Assembly (NCBI RefSeq): GCF_014203015.1
Contig: NZ_JACHIB010000020.1
Location: 38,185-102,184 of the forward strand
DNA length: 64,000 nucleotides
Source of the DNA: Castellaniella defragrans
GTDB lineage: Bacteria > Pseudomonadota > Gammaproteobacteria > Burkholderiales > Burkholderiaceae_B
Direction: 5' to 3'
Each line of letters begins with the position of its first letter. Position 1 is the stretch's first letter. Positions 18,180-28,197 of the stretch are shown here, piece after piece. Made by a program: the position numbers and the translations under genes. A model generated the notes under the pieces. That model worked only from the letters and a program-made list of their open reading frames with translations. It did not search any database and had not been told where the DNA came from.

Positions 18180-18284
18180 ACCCTGTCCTCGATACGGGGG
18201 CGCGGCACGGCGCCCGATGAAAGGCCCCCGCGCGGCGCGGGCCGGCGGCGGGCCGCCCGGATCCGCCGAAGCGCGCCGGGCGAA

Positions 18285-18316
18285 TGAAAAAGGGCCGGCG
18301 CAATGCCGGCCCTTTC
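18285..18316 (-). terminator. Rho-independent terminator after rplI
   Basis: On the minus strand an 11-bp perfect stem (AAAGGGCCGGC / GCCGGCCCTTT, loop ATTGC) is followed by TTTTT. It lies about 57 bases past the rplI stop and would end the rpsF-priB-rpsR-rplI transcript before dnaB. Confidence 0.8.
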
Positions 18317-18372
18317 AGCGGCGCCGCGCCATTCCCATCGTGAGAAATGTAGCACGGCGGCGCGGCGGTGCC

Positions 18373-18828
18373 TCAGGCCATTTCGCCCTGCACGTTGATC
18401 GTGATGTCGGCCACCACGTCGGCGTGCAGCGCAACCTGCAGCGGGAACTCGCCCACGGCCTTGATGGCGCCGTCGGGCATGCGGACCTGGGCCTTGTGCA
18501 CGTCGGTGAAGCCGGCGGCCTGCAGCGCGGCGGCCACGTCCATGTTGGTGACCGAGCCGAACAGGCGGCCGTCGACGCCGGCCTTCTGGCTGATGGTCAG
18601 CACGTAGCCGGACAGCTTCTCGCCCACGGCCTGGGCCGCGGCCAGCTTTTCGGCCTGGTGCTTTTCGAGTTCGGCGCGGCGGGCCTCGAATTCCTTCAGG
18701 GCGGCGTCGGTCGCGCGGCGGGCGATCTTCTGGGGGATCAGGTAGTTGCGGGCGTAGCCGTCGCGCACACGAACCACGTCGCCGAGGTTGCCGAGATTGA
18801 CGACTTTTTCAAGCAGGATGACTTGCAT
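18373..18828 (-). CDS. rplI: 50S ribosomal protein L9
   Basis: 151 residues, the usual L9 length. The N-terminal domain [32 protein letters not shown], the long central helix (about residues 45-75, Ala/Glu/Lys-rich) and the C-terminal rRNA-binding domain are all present. It is the last gene of the rpsF-priB-rpsR-rplI operon, 16 bases after rpsR. Confidence 0.98.
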   Translation of the reverse strand: MQVILLEKVVNLGNLGDVVRVRDGYARNYLIPQKIARRATDAALKEFEARRAELEKHQAEKLAAAQAVGEKLSGYVLTISQKAGVDGRLFGSVTNMDVAAALQAAGFTDVHKAQVRMPDGAIKAVGEFPLQVALHADVVADITINVQGEMA

Positions 18829-18844
18829 GACGGGAGACCTCGGA

Positions 18845-19117
18845 TCAGTTGTGGTTGTCGGTGTACGGCAACAGGGCCAGGAAGCGCGCGCGCTTGATGG
18901 CGGTGTCCAGCTGGCGCTGGTAGTGCGCCTTGGTGCCGGTCAGGCGGGCCGGGATGATCTTGCCGTTTTCCTGGATGAAATCGCGCAGGGTGTCCAGATC
19001 CTTGTAGTCGATCTCTTCGACCTTGGCGACGGTGAAGCGGCAGAACTTGCGGCGCTTGAACAGCGGATTCTGCTGCCCGAACTTGCGCTTTTCCTTGGTT
19101 TTCTTGAAGTAAGCCAT
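18845..19117 (-). CDS. rpsR: 30S ribosomal protein S18
   Basis: 90-residue S18, which binds the 30S platform as a heterodimer with S6. The family core [10 protein letters not shown] and [25 protein letters not shown] is intact. It keeps one cysteine of the zinc-binding set of C+ forms. It lies between priB and rplI. Confidence 0.98.
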   Translation of the reverse strand: MAYFKKTKEKRKFGQQNPLFKRRKFCRFTVAKVEEIDYKDLDTLRDFIQENGKIIPARLTGTKAHYQRQLDTAIKRARFLALLPYTDNHN

Positions 19118-19166
19118 GATGGTTGCCTTTATCTCTCTAGGGCCGGGCCCTGCCCGGCATGTTCAT

Positions 19167-19460
19167 TCAGTGTGCCTGCGCGATCCGCTGGATGTGGAAC
19201 ACCAGCCGGTCCGAGCCCTGCCGGAGGGGCGCCAGGAATCCGACGGCCTGGACCAGCGCGCCGATCGGCGTCCCGGCCAGTTCCCGGGCCACGTCCCCCA
19301 GGGCCACCGCCTGCAGTTCCATGCGGACGGTGCGGGGGGATCCGGCTTCCAGGACCTCGGATTCGTGTGCCATCCGGAGCCGCAGCACCGGCGTGCCCGC
19401 CGGCGTGTGGCGCAGCGGCTCGGCCTCGGCCACGCGCGCTGCGATTTCGACCCGGTTCAC
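19167..19460 (-). CDS. priB: Primosomal replication protein N (PriB)
   Basis: 97-residue single-strand-DNA-binding OB-fold protein of the PriA-PriB restart primosome. The start codon is GTG at 19458-19460 (MNRVEIAARVAEAEPLRHTPAG). Position between rpsF and rpsR is the classic location of priB in beta- and gammaproteobacteria, which supports the call as much as the short sequence does. Spacing to rpsF is 19 bases. Confidence 0.9.
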   Translation of the reverse strand: MNRVEIAARVAEAEPLRHTPAGTPVLRLRMAHESEVLEAGSPRTVRMELQAVALGDVARELAGTPIGALVQAVGFLAPLRQGSDRLVFHIQRIAQAH

Positions 19461-19479
19461 GGAATGCGCGGGCTCCGGA

Positions 19480-19848
19480 TCAGGAATTCGTAGACTCGGT
19501 GGCGGTCGCCTTGCGGGCTTCCTCGCGCTCGACCGACTTCATCATGATCGACGGCTCGGTGTGGGCGTGCCTGGTCTTGACGAACAGGTGGCGCAGGATC
19601 GCGTCGTTGTAGCGGAACGAGTGTTCGAGTTCGTCCAGGGCGGCCTGGCCGCACTCGATGTTGAAGCACACGTAGTGGGCCTTGACGAGCTTCTGGATCG
19701 GGTAGGCCAGCTGGCGGCGGCCCCAGTCCTCGACGCGGTGGATCTGGCCGCCATTGCTGGTGACCATGGCCTGGTAGCGCTCGATCATGGCGGGCACCTG
19801 CTCGCTCTGATCGGGATGCACGATGAACACTACTTCGTAGTGGCGCAT
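19480..19848 (-). CDS. rpsF: 30S ribosomal protein S6
   Basis: 122-residue S6. The N-terminus [21 protein letters not shown] and the segment [17 protein letters not shown] with its conserved Tyr/Pro are typical. The C-terminal tail is short, with no poly-glutamate run (glutamate addition site absent). The ATG at 19848 follows AAGGAG at good spacing. It is first of the operon and the mRNA leader is about 120 bases long. Confidence 0.97.
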   Translation of the reverse strand: MRHYEVVFIVHPDQSEQVPAMIERYQAMVTSNGGQIHRVEDWGRRQLAYPIQKLVKAHYVCFNIECGQAALDELEHSFRYNDAILRHLFVKTRHAHTEPSIMMKSVEREEARKATATESTNS

Positions 19849-19977
19849 GTAAGACTCCTTGTGGATATCTGTGGTGTGGACAGACAGCCCGCCGGCACGA
19901 TGCGAAATCCCGTCCTGGGAATCACGGACACGCCAAAAATCGGCATGCCACAAGCACGGTCGAGCAAGTAACCCGGC

Positions 19978-19983
19978 ATTCTA
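19978..19983 (-). promoter_or_regulatory. Candidate extended -10 promoter of the rpsF operon
   Basis: On the minus strand TGCTAGAAT gives an extended -10 (TG-n-TAGAAT) about 130 bases before rpsF. No -35 match is evident. The intervening leader contains complementary GGAC...GTCC segments and a CCGGCGGG stretch, so an S6:S18-type autoregulatory structure is possible but unproven. Confidence 0.45.
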
Positions 19984-20062
19984 GCACATCGGCCGGGGTG
20001 AGGGAGTGGACGGCGCGCATCGTCCCTCCGAGGGGTGACGCGCCGGCGTTCCGGCGCCGGCG

Positions 20063-20875
20063 CTAGGCGCTGCGCACCACCGCGTAGGCGGAATGGTTGT
20101 GGATGGACTCGAAGTTTTCCGCCGTGACCTGGTAGGACGCCACGCCGGGCAGGCGCTGCAGCATCACGGCCACGTCGCGCACCAGGTCCTCGACGAATTT
20201 CGGGTTCTCGTAGGCGCGCTCGGTGACGAACTTTTCGTCGGCGCGCTTGAGCAGCCCCCAAAGCTCGGACGAGGCCTGCGATTCCACGCCGCGGATCAGC
20301 GCGTCCAGGTCCACGGCATCGACCGCGTCGTATTCCAGGTCCACGCAGACGTGCGAGCGCTGGTTGTGGGCGCCGTAGTCCGAGATCGCCTTCGAGCACG
20401 GGCACAGGCTGGTCACCGGCACCTGGACGGACAGGGAAAAGCGCGGCGCCTCGCCGCGGCGCACGCCGACGCGCCAGCGTACCTGGTAGTCCATCAGGCT
20501 GCGCACGCCCGACACCGGCGCGGGCTTCTCGATGAAATAGGGAAAGCCGGCCGCGACGTCGCCCGCGTCGGCGTGCAGCAGGTCGAGCATGGACCGCGCC
20601 AGGGCGCACAGGGCCGCGGGCGTCATGGGCTCGCCGCGGTGCGCTTCCAGCAGGGCGATGAAGCGCGACATGTGCGTGCCTTTTTCGTCGGCCGGCAGGG
20701 CCACGGTCATTTCCCAGTCGGCGACGGTCGCCTGGGGCCGGCCGGCGCCGGACGCGACCACCAGGGGGTGGCGCACGCCGCGCACGCCCACCCGTTCGAT
20801 GGCGATGCGGCGGGTGTCGGGTCCGCTTTGCACGTCCGGCATCGACATCGCCACCGGATCCAGCAGGGTGTTCAT
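20063..20875 (-). CDS. folE2: GTP cyclohydrolase FolE2 (type IB)
   Basis: 270-residue type IB GTP cyclohydrolase, which makes dihydroneopterin triphosphate for folate and modified nucleosides and does not strictly need zinc. The active-site cysteine region is [20 protein letters not shown] and the C-terminal [12 protein letters not shown] is conserved. The start ATG ([16 protein letters not shown]) overlaps the dxs stop by four bases. A zinc-sparing role next to dxs is plausible from the family but no Zur site was seen. Confidence 0.93.
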   Translation of the reverse strand: MNTLLDPVAMSMPDVQSGPDTRRIAIERVGVRGVRHPLVVASGAGRPQATVADWEMTVALPADEKGTHMSRFIALLEAHRGEPMTPAALCALARSMLDLLHADAGDVAAGFPYFIEKPAPVSGVRSLMDYQVRWRVGVRRGEAPRFSLSVQVPVTSLCPCSKAISDYGAHNQRSHVCVDLEYDAVDAVDLDALIRGVESQASSELWGLLKRADEKFVTERAYENPKFVEDLVRDVAVMLQRLPGVASYQVTAENFESIHNHSAYAVVRSA

Positions 20876-22731
20876 GAAGCATTCCTTTTCAAGCGCTGGC
20901 GTATCGACGCCTCGATTCCACCGGCATCCAGGCCGAGCCCGGCGAGGATGGCCTTCTGGTCCCCGTGATCGATGAATTCGTCCGGCAGGCCCAGCTGCAG
21001 GATCGGGCGGACGATCGCCTCCCGGTTCAGCCATTCGGCCACGGCGCTGCCGGCGCCGCCCATGACGGCGCCCTCCTCGACCGTGACGAACAGGCCGTGG
21101 GTGTCGGCCAGCCGCCGCAGCAGGGCCTCGTCCAGCGGCTTGACGAAGCGCATGTCCACCAGCGTGGCGTCCAGCGCCTCGGCCGCCCGCGCGGCTTCTG
21201 GCAGCAGCGTGCCGAACACCAGCAGCGCCACGTCCCGGCCCTCGCGCCGCACCACGGCGCGGCCGAGTTCGACCGGCTCCAGGCTGTCGCCGGGATCGGC
21301 GCCGCAGCCCGCGCCGCGCGGGTAGCGCACCGAGGCCGGGCCGGGATGGAGGAAACAGGTGTTGAGCAGCAGCCGGGCCTCGCGTTCGTCCGAGGGCGTG
21401 GCGATCACCAGGTTCGGGACGCAGCGCAGGTAGGCGATGTCGTAGTTGCCGGCGTGGGTCGCCCCGTCGGCGCCGACGATGCCGGCCCGGTCCAGGGCGA
21501 AGGTCACGTCCAGGTTCTGCAGCGCCACGTCGTGGATCAGCTGGTCGTAGCCGCGCTGCAGGAAGGTGGAGTAGATGGCCACCACGGGCTTGCAGCCCTC
21601 GCAGGCCAGGCCGGCGGCGAAGGTCACGGCGTGCTGCTCGGCGATGCCGACGTCGAAGTAGCGCCGCGGGAACCGGCGCTCGAACTCGACCAGGCCGCTG
21701 CCTTCGCGCATGGCGGGCGTGATGCCCATCAGGCGCGCGTCGGCGGCGGCCATGTCGCACAGCCAGGCGCCGAAGACCTGGGTGAAGGTGCGGCGCGCGG
21801 GTGTGGCGGGCTTCTGGATGCCGACCGAGGGATCGAACTTGCCCGGGCCGTGGTAGAGCACCGGATCGGCCTCGGCCAGCTTGTAGCCCCGGCCCTTGCG
21901 CGTCACGACGTGCAGGAACTGCAGGCCGCCGAGCCGGCGCAGGTTTTCCAGGGTGGGGATGAGCACGTCCAGGTCGTGGCCGTCGATCGGGCCCATGTAG
22001 TTGAAGCCCAGTTCCTCGAACAGGGTGGCCGGCGACAGCATGCCCTTGGCGTGGCCTTCGAGCTTGCGCGCCAGCGCCAGCACGGGCGGCACGTGCTGCA
22101 ACATGGCCCGCCCCATGTTCTTGGCGCGGGCGTAGAACTGGCCCGACAGCAGGCGGGCGAAGTAGTAGTTCAGCGCGCCCACCGGCGGCGAGATCGACAT
22201 GTCGTTGTCGTTCAGCACGACCAGCAGATTCACGTCGGGGGTGACGCCGGCGTTGTTCAGGGCCTCGAAGGCCATGCCGGCCGTCATCGCCCCGTCGCCG
22301 ATCACGGCGACGTGCTGGCGATCGATGCCGGCGTTGCGCGAGGCCACGGCCATGCCCAGCGCGGCGGAGATCGAGGTCGAGGAATGCGCCGTGCCGAAGG
22401 CGTCGTACGGCGATTCGGCGCGCCTGGGGAAGCCCGAGATCCCGCCGCGCTGGCGCAGGCCGGCCATGGCCTCGCGGCGCCCGGTGAGGATCTTGTGCGG
22501 ATAGGACTGGTGGCCCACGTCCCAGACCAGCCGGTCGTGGGGCGTGTCGAACGCGTAGTGCAGCGCCAGGGTGAGCTCGACCGTGCCCAGGTTCGAGGAC
22601 AGGTGGCCGCCGGTGCGCGACACGGAGTCCAGCACGAACGCGCGCAGTTCGACGGCCAGGTCCTTGAGCTCCCGGCGGTCCAGCCGGCGCAGGTCCGCCG
22701 GCGACTGAATGCCTTCCAATAGTCTAGTCAT
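20872..22731 (-). CDS. dxs: 1-deoxy-D-xylulose-5-phosphate synthase
   Basis: Thiamine-diphosphate enzyme joining pyruvate and glyceraldehyde-3-phosphate, first step of the MEP isoprenoid pathway. At 619 residues it is almost the E. coli length. Seen motifs are [20 protein letters not shown], the ThDP/Mg motif [18 protein letters not shown], and [14 protein letters not shown] in the transketolase Pyr domain. I start at the ATG at 22731 ([17 protein letters not shown]); a short upstream extension is less likely. It lies between ispA and folE2. Confidence 0.96.
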   Translation of the reverse strand: MTRLLEGIQSPADLRRLDRRELKDLAVELRAFVLDSVSRTGGHLSSNLGTVELTLALHYAFDTPHDRLVWDVGHQSYPHKILTGRREAMAGLRQRGGISGFPRRAESPYDAFGTAHSSTSISAALGMAVASRNAGIDRQHVAVIGDGAMTAGMAFEALNNAGVTPDVNLLVVLNDNDMSISPPVGALNYYFARLLSGQFYARAKNMGRAMLQHVPPVLALARKLEGHAKGMLSPATLFEELGFNYMGPIDGHDLDVLIPTLENLRRLGGLQFLHVVTRKGRGYKLAEADPVLYHGPGKFDPSVGIQKPATPARRTFTQVFGAWLCDMAAADARLMGITPAMREGSGLVEFERRFPRRYFDVGIAEQHAVTFAAGLACEGCKPVVAIYSTFLQRGYDQLIHDVALQNLDVTFALDRAGIVGADGATHAGNYDIAYLRCVPNLVIATPSDEREARLLLNTCFLHPGPASVRYPRGAGCGADPGDSLEPVELGRAVVRREGRDVALLVFGTLLPEAARAAEALDATLVDMRFVKPLDEALLRRLADTHGLFVTVEEGAVMGGAGSAVAEWLNREAIVRPILQLGLPDEFIDHGDQKAILAGLGLDAGGIEASIRQRLKRNAS

Positions 22732-22759
22732 GATGCCTTGGATGCAGGGTCTGTCCACG

Positions 22760-23677
22760 CTAATGGGACCTGCCGATGATGTAGTCGGCCAGCTCGCGCA
22801 GGCGGCAGGCCGACGGCCCCAGCGGCAGCAGCGCGGCGCAGGCCTGCTCGCGCAGGCCGGCCAGCAGTTCGCGCGAGCCGTCCAGCCCCATGATGGAGAC
22901 GTAGGTCGGCTTGCCCTGGGCGGCGTCCTTGCCGGCGGTCTTGCCCAGGGTGGCCGAATCGGCGGTCACGTCCAGGATGTCGTCCACCACCTGGAAGGCC
23001 AGGCCCATGGCCGAGGCGTAGGATTCCAGGCCGGCGCGCACGGTGCTGCTGGCGCCGGCCACCACCCCGCCCAGCAGCACGCTGGCTTCCAGCAGGGCGC
23101 CGGTCTTCATGCGGTGCATGTGCTGCAGCGCCTCGATCGGCAGGGCCTGGCCGACGCTGGCGCAGTCGATGGCCTGGCCGCCGACCATGCCCTCGCTGCC
23201 CGCCGCGCGGGCCAGCAGCCGGACCGCCTGGACCGTCAGGGCCGGCGCGATGGGCATCTGCGCCAGGCAGTCGAAGGCCAGGGGCTGCAGCGCATCCCCG
23301 GCGAGCATGGCGAGCGCCTCGTCGTCGAACTGGCGATGCACGGTGGGCCGGCCGCGCCGCAGGTCGTCGTCGTCCATGCAGGGCAGATCGTCGTGGATCA
23401 GCGAATAGGCGTGGATCAGCTCCACGGCGGCGGCGGCGGCGTCCAGCGCCAGATCCTGCGCGGCGGCCGTGCCGTTGGGAGTGCGGCTGGCTTCGCCGGC
23501 GGCGTAGACCAGGGCGGCCCGCACCCGCTTGCCCGGCCCCAGGACGGCATAGCGCATGGCTTCGTGCAGGCGCGCGGGATCGTCCTCGGCGGGCGGCAGC
23601 AGGTCGTCGAGCACCGCCGCGGTGTGGTCCACCCGCTCGCGCAGCCAGGCGTCGAAATTCCCCGCGACAGCGCTCAT
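22760..23677 (-). CDS. ispA: Farnesyl diphosphate synthase
   Basis: 305-residue prenyl diphosphate synthase making FPP, the substrate of HpnD. The first Asp-rich motif is [18 protein letters not shown] and the second is [11 protein letters not shown]. Upstream aromatic residues follow the bacterial FPP synthase pattern with two residues inside the first DDx4D motif. The ATG overlaps the xseB stop (ATGA). The gene order xseB-ispA-dxs is common in proteobacteria. Confidence 0.95.
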   Translation of the reverse strand: MSAVAGNFDAWLRERVDHTAAVLDDLLPPAEDDPARLHEAMRYAVLGPGKRVRAALVYAAGEASRTPNGTAAAQDLALDAAAAAVELIHAYSLIHDDLPCMDDDDLRRGRPTVHRQFDDEALAMLAGDALQPLAFDCLAQMPIAPALTVQAVRLLARAAGSEGMVGGQAIDCASVGQALPIEALQHMHRMKTGALLEASVLLGGVVAGASSTVRAGLESYASAMGLAFQVVDDILDVTADSATLGKTAGKDAAQGKPTYVSIMGLDGSRELLAGLREQACAALLPLGPSACRLRELADYIIGRSH

Positions 23678-23961
23678 GTCGCGTCCCGCGCCGCGGCGTC
23701 GTCGAAGGGCTGGAGCAGCTGGCCCTGGAGCACCTGGACCTGCTGCTCGACGGCTTCCAGCCGCCGCTGGCACACCTGGGCCAGCGCCACGCCGCGCTGA
23801 TACAGGGCGATGGACTCGTCCAGGCCCAGGTTGCCGTCGTTCATGCGGCCGGCCAGGTCCTCGAGTTCGGCCAGCGCCGTCTCGAAGTCCTGGGGCAATG
23901 GATCGGCGGGCCGGGATGGCGGGGCCGGCGGCGGGGTTTGATCGTTGACCATGGGTTTCAT
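23674..23961 (-). CDS. xseB: Exodeoxyribonuclease VII small subunit
   Basis: 95 residues; the conserved core FETALAELEDLAGRMNDGNLGLDESIALYQRGVAL is the XseB helical hairpin that binds XseA. The N-terminal 25 residues are a Pro-rich extension. Two starts are possible, 23961 (MKPMVND) and 23952 (MVND); neither has a strong Shine-Dalgarno, and I keep the longer. XseA is not in the window. Confidence 0.92.
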   Translation of the reverse strand: MKPMVNDQTPPPAPPSRPADPLPQDFETALAELEDLAGRMNDGNLGLDESIALYQRGVALAQVCQRRLEAVEQQVQVLQGQLLQPFDDAAARDAT

Positions 23962-24041
23962 CTGAGCATTCCAGACTGGATTGTACGGGAACCCCGCCGG
24001 ACCATGAAACCGCCCCGGGCCCGATCATCTGCGGGGTGGGG

Positions 24042-24244
24042 TACAATTTCGACCCCTGCCCCGGACCGGGCTTCACGTGGTGCCGGGGCCATGCGGTCCG
24101 GCCGCTTTTCGCGGCCGACCGGCTCGGGCGTTTTTCTTCGCGCCGACCCGGCCGCCGTCCATCCCCCGCCCCGACCGCCGGAACCGCCGGTGCCGGGACG
24201 TCCCGGCGGCGCTCCGGGCGGTTCCATTCTTGCGGGGGGAACCA
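24042..24244 (+). promoter_or_regulatory. Promoter and highly structured leader before the Rieske gene
   Basis: TACAAT at 24042-24047 is a candidate -10. The roughly 190 bases that follow hold several strong inverted repeats: CGGCCGC/GCGGCCG (24099-24117) followed shortly by TTTTT at about 24131, then a nested hairpin GGAACCGCC...GGCGGTTCC (about 24180-24227) enclosing the perfect palindrome GCCGGGACGTCCCGGC (24192-24207). The gene's purine-rich ribosome site follows immediately. I recognise no known riboswitch. Confidence 0.4.
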
Positions 24245-25402
24245 ATGACCAACCCTTACATCCCTTCCGGCGCCGATCTGGCCAGCCAGCTTCCGGTCCA
24301 CCACTACTTCGATCCGGCCGTCCTGGCCCGGGAACGGCGCCACATCTTCGAGCGCAGCGCGTGCTACGTGGGCCACGAGAAGATGGTGCCCGACCCCGGC
24401 GACTGGCGCACCCTGGCCCACGAGGGCGGCGGCCGGGTCCTGCTGCGCGACCGGACCGACGTGCGCCTGCTGTCGAACGTCTGCCGCCACCGCCAGGCCC
24501 TGATGCTGGGCAGCCAGACGGGGCGCGACGCCGATTGTTCGGCCGGCAACCTGTGCGCCACGGGCGGGCGCATCCTGTGCCCGATCCACCAATGGAGCTA
24601 CGACACCCAGGGCCGGCTGCTGAACGCCCCGCTGTTTCCCGAGAAACCGGACCTGCGGCTGCGGGAATTCCCGCTGCGCAACTGCCATGGCCTGCTGTTC
24701 GAGGGCGCGCGCGATCCGCTGGGCGACCTCGGCGGCCTGTTCGAGCGGCCGGAATTCGATTTTTCCGACTACGTGCTGGACCACGTGGAAGTCCACCCCT
24801 GCCACTACAACTGGAAGACCTTCATCGAAGTCTACCTGGAGGACTACCACGTCGGCCCCTTCCACCCGGGGCTGGGGCGCTTCGTCACCTGCGACGACCT
24901 GGAATGGGAATTCGGCGAATTCCACAGCATGCAGCGCGTCGGCGTCCACCAGGCCCTGGGCCAGCCCGGCACCGAGGTCTACCGCCAGTGGCACGACCGC
25001 CTGCTGCAGTACCGCTCGGGCGCCGCGCCCGATTTCGGCGCGATCTGGGTGACGTATTTTCCCACCCACATGATCGAGCTCTATCCCCACGTCCTGGTGC
25101 TGTCCACGCTGCACCCCGTCAGCCCCCAGGAGACCGTCAACGTGATCGAGTTCTACTACCCCGAGGAAATCGTCGCCTTCGAGCGCGAATTCATCGAGGC
25201 CCAGCGCGCGGCCTACCTGGAGACGGCGATCGAGGACGACGAGATCGGCGAGCGCATGGACGCCGGCCGCCGCGCCCTGATGGAGCGCGGCGAAAACGAA
25301 TGCGGCCCCTACCAGAGCCCCCTGGAGGACGGCATGGCGCACTTCCACGCCTGGTACCGCCGCATGATGAACCCCGTCACGGATCAGTTCCCTGCGGACT
25401 GA
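24245..25402 (+). CDS. Rieske-type aromatic ring-hydroxylating oxygenase alpha subunit
   Basis: 385 residues. The Rieske 2Fe-2S ligands are C80-x-H82 (NVCRHRQALM) and C112-x2-H115 (LCPIHQWSYD). The mononuclear iron site is in EVYLEDYHVGPFH (His202 and His207). The spacing between the two halves of the cluster motif is 29 residues, longer than the usual 15-17, and the insert holds two more cysteines (C98, C104). The substrate is unknown. No reductase, ferredoxin or beta-subunit gene is adjacent. The ATG at 24245 follows a GGGGGGA. Confidence 0.88.
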   Translation: MTNPYIPSGADLASQLPVHHYFDPAVLARERRHIFERSACYVGHEKMVPDPGDWRTLAHEGGGRVLLRDRTDVRLLSNVCRHRQALMLGSQTGRDADCSAGNLCATGGRILCPIHQWSYDTQGRLLNAPLFPEKPDLRLREFPLRNCHGLLFEGARDPLGDLGGLFERPEFDFSDYVLDHVEVHPCHYNWKTFIEVYLEDYHVGPFHPGLGRFVTCDDLEWEFGEFHSMQRVGVHQALGQPGTEVYRQWHDRLLQYRSGAAPDFGAIWVTYFPTHMIELYPHVLVLSTLHPVSPQETVNVIEFYYPEEIVAFEREFIEAQRAAYLETAIEDDEIGERMDAGRRALMERGENECGPYQSPLEDGMAHFHAWYRRMMNPVTDQFPAD

Positions 25403-25405
25403 TCC
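25381..25405 (+). terminator. Hairpin spanning the Rieske gene stop codon
   Basis: GGATCAGT (25381-25388) pairs perfectly with ACTGATCC (25398-25405) and includes the TGA stop. A second perfect palindrome, GCGCCTTGCAAGGCGC (25423-25438), follows. Neither has a T-run. They lie between convergent genes. Confidence 0.4.
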
Positions 25406-25448
25406 GTGCCTGGTGAATCGGAGCGCCTTGCAAGGCGCGAGGCGGGAG

Positions 25449-26315
25449 TCAATCGCCTTTCGCCACCGGCCGGGCGGCGTCGGCGCACCATTCGCTCCAG
25501 GATCCCGGATACAGGGCCGAGCCGCGCAGGCCGGCCAGTTCCATGGCGAAAAGGTTGTGGCAGGCGGTGATGCCCGAGCCGCACTGATGGACGATGCCGC
25601 GGTCCAGCCGGCCGCCCAGCAGGGACTCGAATTCCGCGCGCAGTTCGGCGGCGGGCTTGAAGCGCCCGTCCGGGCCCAGATTGCGTTCAAACGGCCGGTT
25701 CAGCGCCCCCGGGATGTGCCCCGGCACCGGATCGATGGGCTCGACCGCGCCGCTGAAGCGCTCGGGCGCGCGCGCATCCAGCACCGTGAAGCGCGGCTCG
25801 TCCAGGTTGGACAGCACGGCGCGGGCATCGACCACGGGCATCGAGGGCTTGCCCGAGAGGACCAGCCCCTGGATCGCCTGCGCCTCGCTCAGCGAGGGCG
25901 CGCGCGCGCCGGTCTCGACGGCGCCGCCGGCCGCCAGCCAGGCGGCCCAGCCGCCGTCCAGCACCGAGACCGATTCGTGCCCCAGCCAGCGCAGCATCCA
26001 CCACAGGTGCGCCGCGAACATGGCGTTGCCGGCGTCGTAGACCACCACGTCGGTGCGGGCCGTCAGGCCCTGGGCCCGCATCAGGGCGGCGAAATCGGCG
26101 CGATCCGGCAAGGGGTGGCGGCCGTTGCGCCCGGTCTTGAGGGCGCACAGCTGGGTTTCGTGGTCCAGGTACAGGGCCCCGGGGATGTGGCCCGCTTCGT
26201 AAGCCCGCCGGCCCGCCTGATGGTCCGCCAGGTCGTGGCGCACATCGAAGACCAGGCAGCCCGGCCGGGTCAGGCGCTCGCGCAGGGCCTCGGGCTGAAT
26301 CAGCAATGCGGTCAT
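25449..26315 (-). CDS. sseA: 3-mercaptopyruvate/thiosulfate sulfurtransferase
   Basis: 288-residue protein with two tandem rhodanese domains. The C-terminal domain carries the active loop HQCGSGITAC (cysteine near residue 245), the form typical of mercaptopyruvate sulfurtransferases rather than the CRKGVT of thiosulfate-preferring enzymes. The N-terminal domain lacks the catalytic cysteine (VVYDAGNAMFAAHLWW). It transfers sulfur from 3-mercaptopyruvate to thiophiles or cyanide. It is followed on the same strand by a DMT transporter 25 bases upstream. Confidence 0.92.
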   Translation of the reverse strand: MTALLIQPEALRERLTRPGCLVFDVRHDLADHQAGRRAYEAGHIPGALYLDHETQLCALKTGRNGRHPLPDRADFAALMRAQGLTARTDVVVYDAGNAMFAAHLWWMLRWLGHESVSVLDGGWAAWLAAGGAVETGARAPSLSEAQAIQGLVLSGKPSMPVVDARAVLSNLDEPRFTVLDARAPERFSGAVEPIDPVPGHIPGALNRPFERNLGPDGRFKPAAELRAEFESLLGGRLDRGIVHQCGSGITACHNLFAMELAGLRGSALYPGSWSEWCADAARPVAKGD

Positions 26316-26340
26316 GACGGGTTTACCTCCTTCGTGAAAA

Positions 26341-27216
26341 CTAGGCCGCGCCGCGGACGCCCCGCAGGGCGCGCGCCTCGGTGTATGTGCGCCAGACCGA
26401 CAGCAGGCCGGAACCGATGATCAGCGCCATGCCGGCCCAGGCCAGCGGCGCCGGCCGGTCGCCCCAGAACAGGACGCCGATCAAGGCGGCAAAGATGATG
26501 GTCATGTACTGCAGCGCCGCCGTCAACAGGGTAGACCCCAAGCCGAAGGCCCGGGTCATGGCCAGCTGGCCCACCAGCCCCGCCACGCCCAGCCCGACGA
26601 GCGCCAGCAAGGCCAGGGGGTCCGTGGTGCGCCAGCCCTGCAGCGCGATGCCGCCCAGGCCGCTCAGGCAGACGCCCAGGGAGAACAGCAGCACCGTGCG
26701 CCATTCGGGCTCGCCGATCTGGCCCAGCTGGCGGATCTGCATCATGGCGACGGCCGCCAGGCCGCCCGCCCCCAGCCCCATCAGGGCCGCGATCCACTGG
26801 TCGTGCTGAATGCTGGGGCGCAGCACGCCCAGCACCCCGAGAAAACCCGCCAGCACGGCCAGCACGCGCACCGGGTCGCGCTGCGCGCCGCCGAAGAACA
26901 GCATCCAGCCGGCGATGAACAGCGGCGCGGTGTAGTTCAGGCTGACGGCCGTGGGCAGGGGCAGGCGGGACAGCGCGAAGAAGCCCAGCCACATGGACGT
27001 GATGCCGCTGAGATTGCGCCAGACGTGCAGGCGCCAGCTGGACGGACGGATCGTGCGCCGCGTGGCGCGCGCCCAGAAATACAGCAGCAGGACGGAGGGG
27101 ATGCCACGGAACAGGACGATTTCCGGCAGCGTGGCGCCGATGTCGGCGGCGACCTTCACGAAGGCCCCCATCGCGGCGAACATGGCGCAGGCCAGCAACA
27201 TCCACAAAGACTGCAT
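26341..27216 (-). CDS. EamA/DMT-family transporter
   Basis: 291-residue inner-membrane protein with about ten hydrophobic segments in two EamA repeats, first segment [38 protein letters not shown] and [16 protein letters not shown] are typical EamA regions. It is likely an exporter of small metabolites; substrate cannot be inferred. The start ATG at 27216 begins directly with the first membrane segment. It precedes sseA on the same strand. Confidence 0.88.
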   Translation of the reverse strand: MQSLWMLLACAMFAAMGAFVKVAADIGATLPEIVLFRGIPSVLLLYFWARATRRTIRPSSWRLHVWRNLSGITSMWLGFFALSRLPLPTAVSLNYTAPLFIAGWMLFFGGAQRDPVRVLAVLAGFLGVLGVLRPSIQHDQWIAALMGLGAGGLAAVAMMQIRQLGQIGEPEWRTVLLFSLGVCLSGLGGIALQGWRTTDPLALLALVGLGVAGLVGQLAMTRAFGLGSTLLTAALQYMTIIFAALIGVLFWGDRPAPLAWAGMALIIGSGLLSVWRTYTEARALRGVRGAA

Positions 27217-27296
27217 GCGTCACCACGACACGAACAGGAAGCCGATACTATACACTTTGGCCATCATCGTTCCTTTCCTGCGGAGCCCTGCCCCAC

Positions 27297-28172
27297 ATGA
27301 AGCGCATCATCCTGTTCCTCGCGACCAATCTGGCGGTCGTGCTGGTGCTCAACATCGCCATGAACCTCCTGGGGGTCGGGCGCTATCTCACGGCCAACGG
27401 CATCGATCCGGCCGCATTGCTGGTCTTTGCGGCGCTGGTGGGCTTCACCGGCTCGTTCATCTCGCTGCTGATGAGCAAATGGATGGCCAAGACCAGCACC
27501 GGCGCCCGGGTCATCGATCCCCAGGCGCCGCGCGACCGGCGCGAGGCCTGGCTGGTGGCCACCGTGCACCAGCTGGCCGACCGGGCCGGCATCGGCCGCC
27601 CCGAAGTCGCCATCTACGAAGGCGCGCCCAACGCCTTCGCCACCGGCGCCTTCCGCAACGAGTCCCTGGTGGCGGTGTCCACCGGCCTGCTCTCGTCCAT
27701 GACCGAGGAGGAAGTCACCGCCGTCCTGGGCCACGAAGTCGCCCACATCGCCAACGGCGACATGGTCACCCTCACCCTGATCCAGGGCGTGGTCAACACC
27801 TTCGTCATCTTCCTGTCGCGCCTGGTGGGCTACTTCATCGACCGCGCCGTGCTCAAGAACGAACGCGACGTCGGCATCGGCTATTACGCCAGCGTCTTCG
27901 TCTGCGAGATCCTCTTCGGCGTGCTCGCCTCGATCATCGTCGCCTGGTTCTCCCGCCGGCGCGAATTCCGCGCCGACGCGGGCTCGGCGCACCTGCTGGG
28001 CGCGCGCGAGCCCATGATCCGCGCGCTCGCCCGCCTGGGCGGGATCGAGGCCGGCGAACTGCCCAAGTCCTTCGCCGCCTCGGGCATCACGGGCGGCGCC
28101 CTCGGCGCCCTGTTCGCCTCGCATCCGCCGATCGAACAGCGCATCGAAGCCCTGCGCCGGCAGGCGGCCTAG
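27297..28172 (+). CDS. htpX: Membrane zinc metalloprotease HtpX
   Basis: 291 residues, the typical HtpX length. Two N-terminal membrane segments (about 4-27 and 38-60), then the M48 zinc site HEVAH at residues 146-150, two further hydrophobic segments (about 157-185) and the third-ligand region [12 protein letters not shown]. HtpX degrades misfolded inner-membrane proteins and is stress-induced in E. coli. The gene is single and diverges from the DMT transporter. Confidence 0.96.
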   Translation: MKRIILFLATNLAVVLVLNIAMNLLGVGRYLTANGIDPAALLVFAALVGFTGSFISLLMSKWMAKTSTGARVIDPQAPRDRREAWLVATVHQLADRAGIGRPEVAIYEGAPNAFATGAFRNESLVAVSTGLLSSMTEEEVTAVLGHEVAHIANGDMVTLTLIQGVVNTFVIFLSRLVGYFIDRAVLKNERDVGIGYYASVFVCEILFGVLASIIVAWFSRRREFRADAGSAHLLGAREPMIRALARLGGIEAGELPKSFAASGITGGALGALFASHPPIEQRIEALRRQAA

Positions 28173-28197
28173 GGCGGGCACCGGACGGCCGCCCGCC

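Noticed and set aside
24099..24227. Hairpins before the Rieske gene as a known riboswitch
   Set aside because: No glycine, SAM, SAH, TPP or cobalamin conserved core could be matched by eye, so it is listed only as a structured leader.
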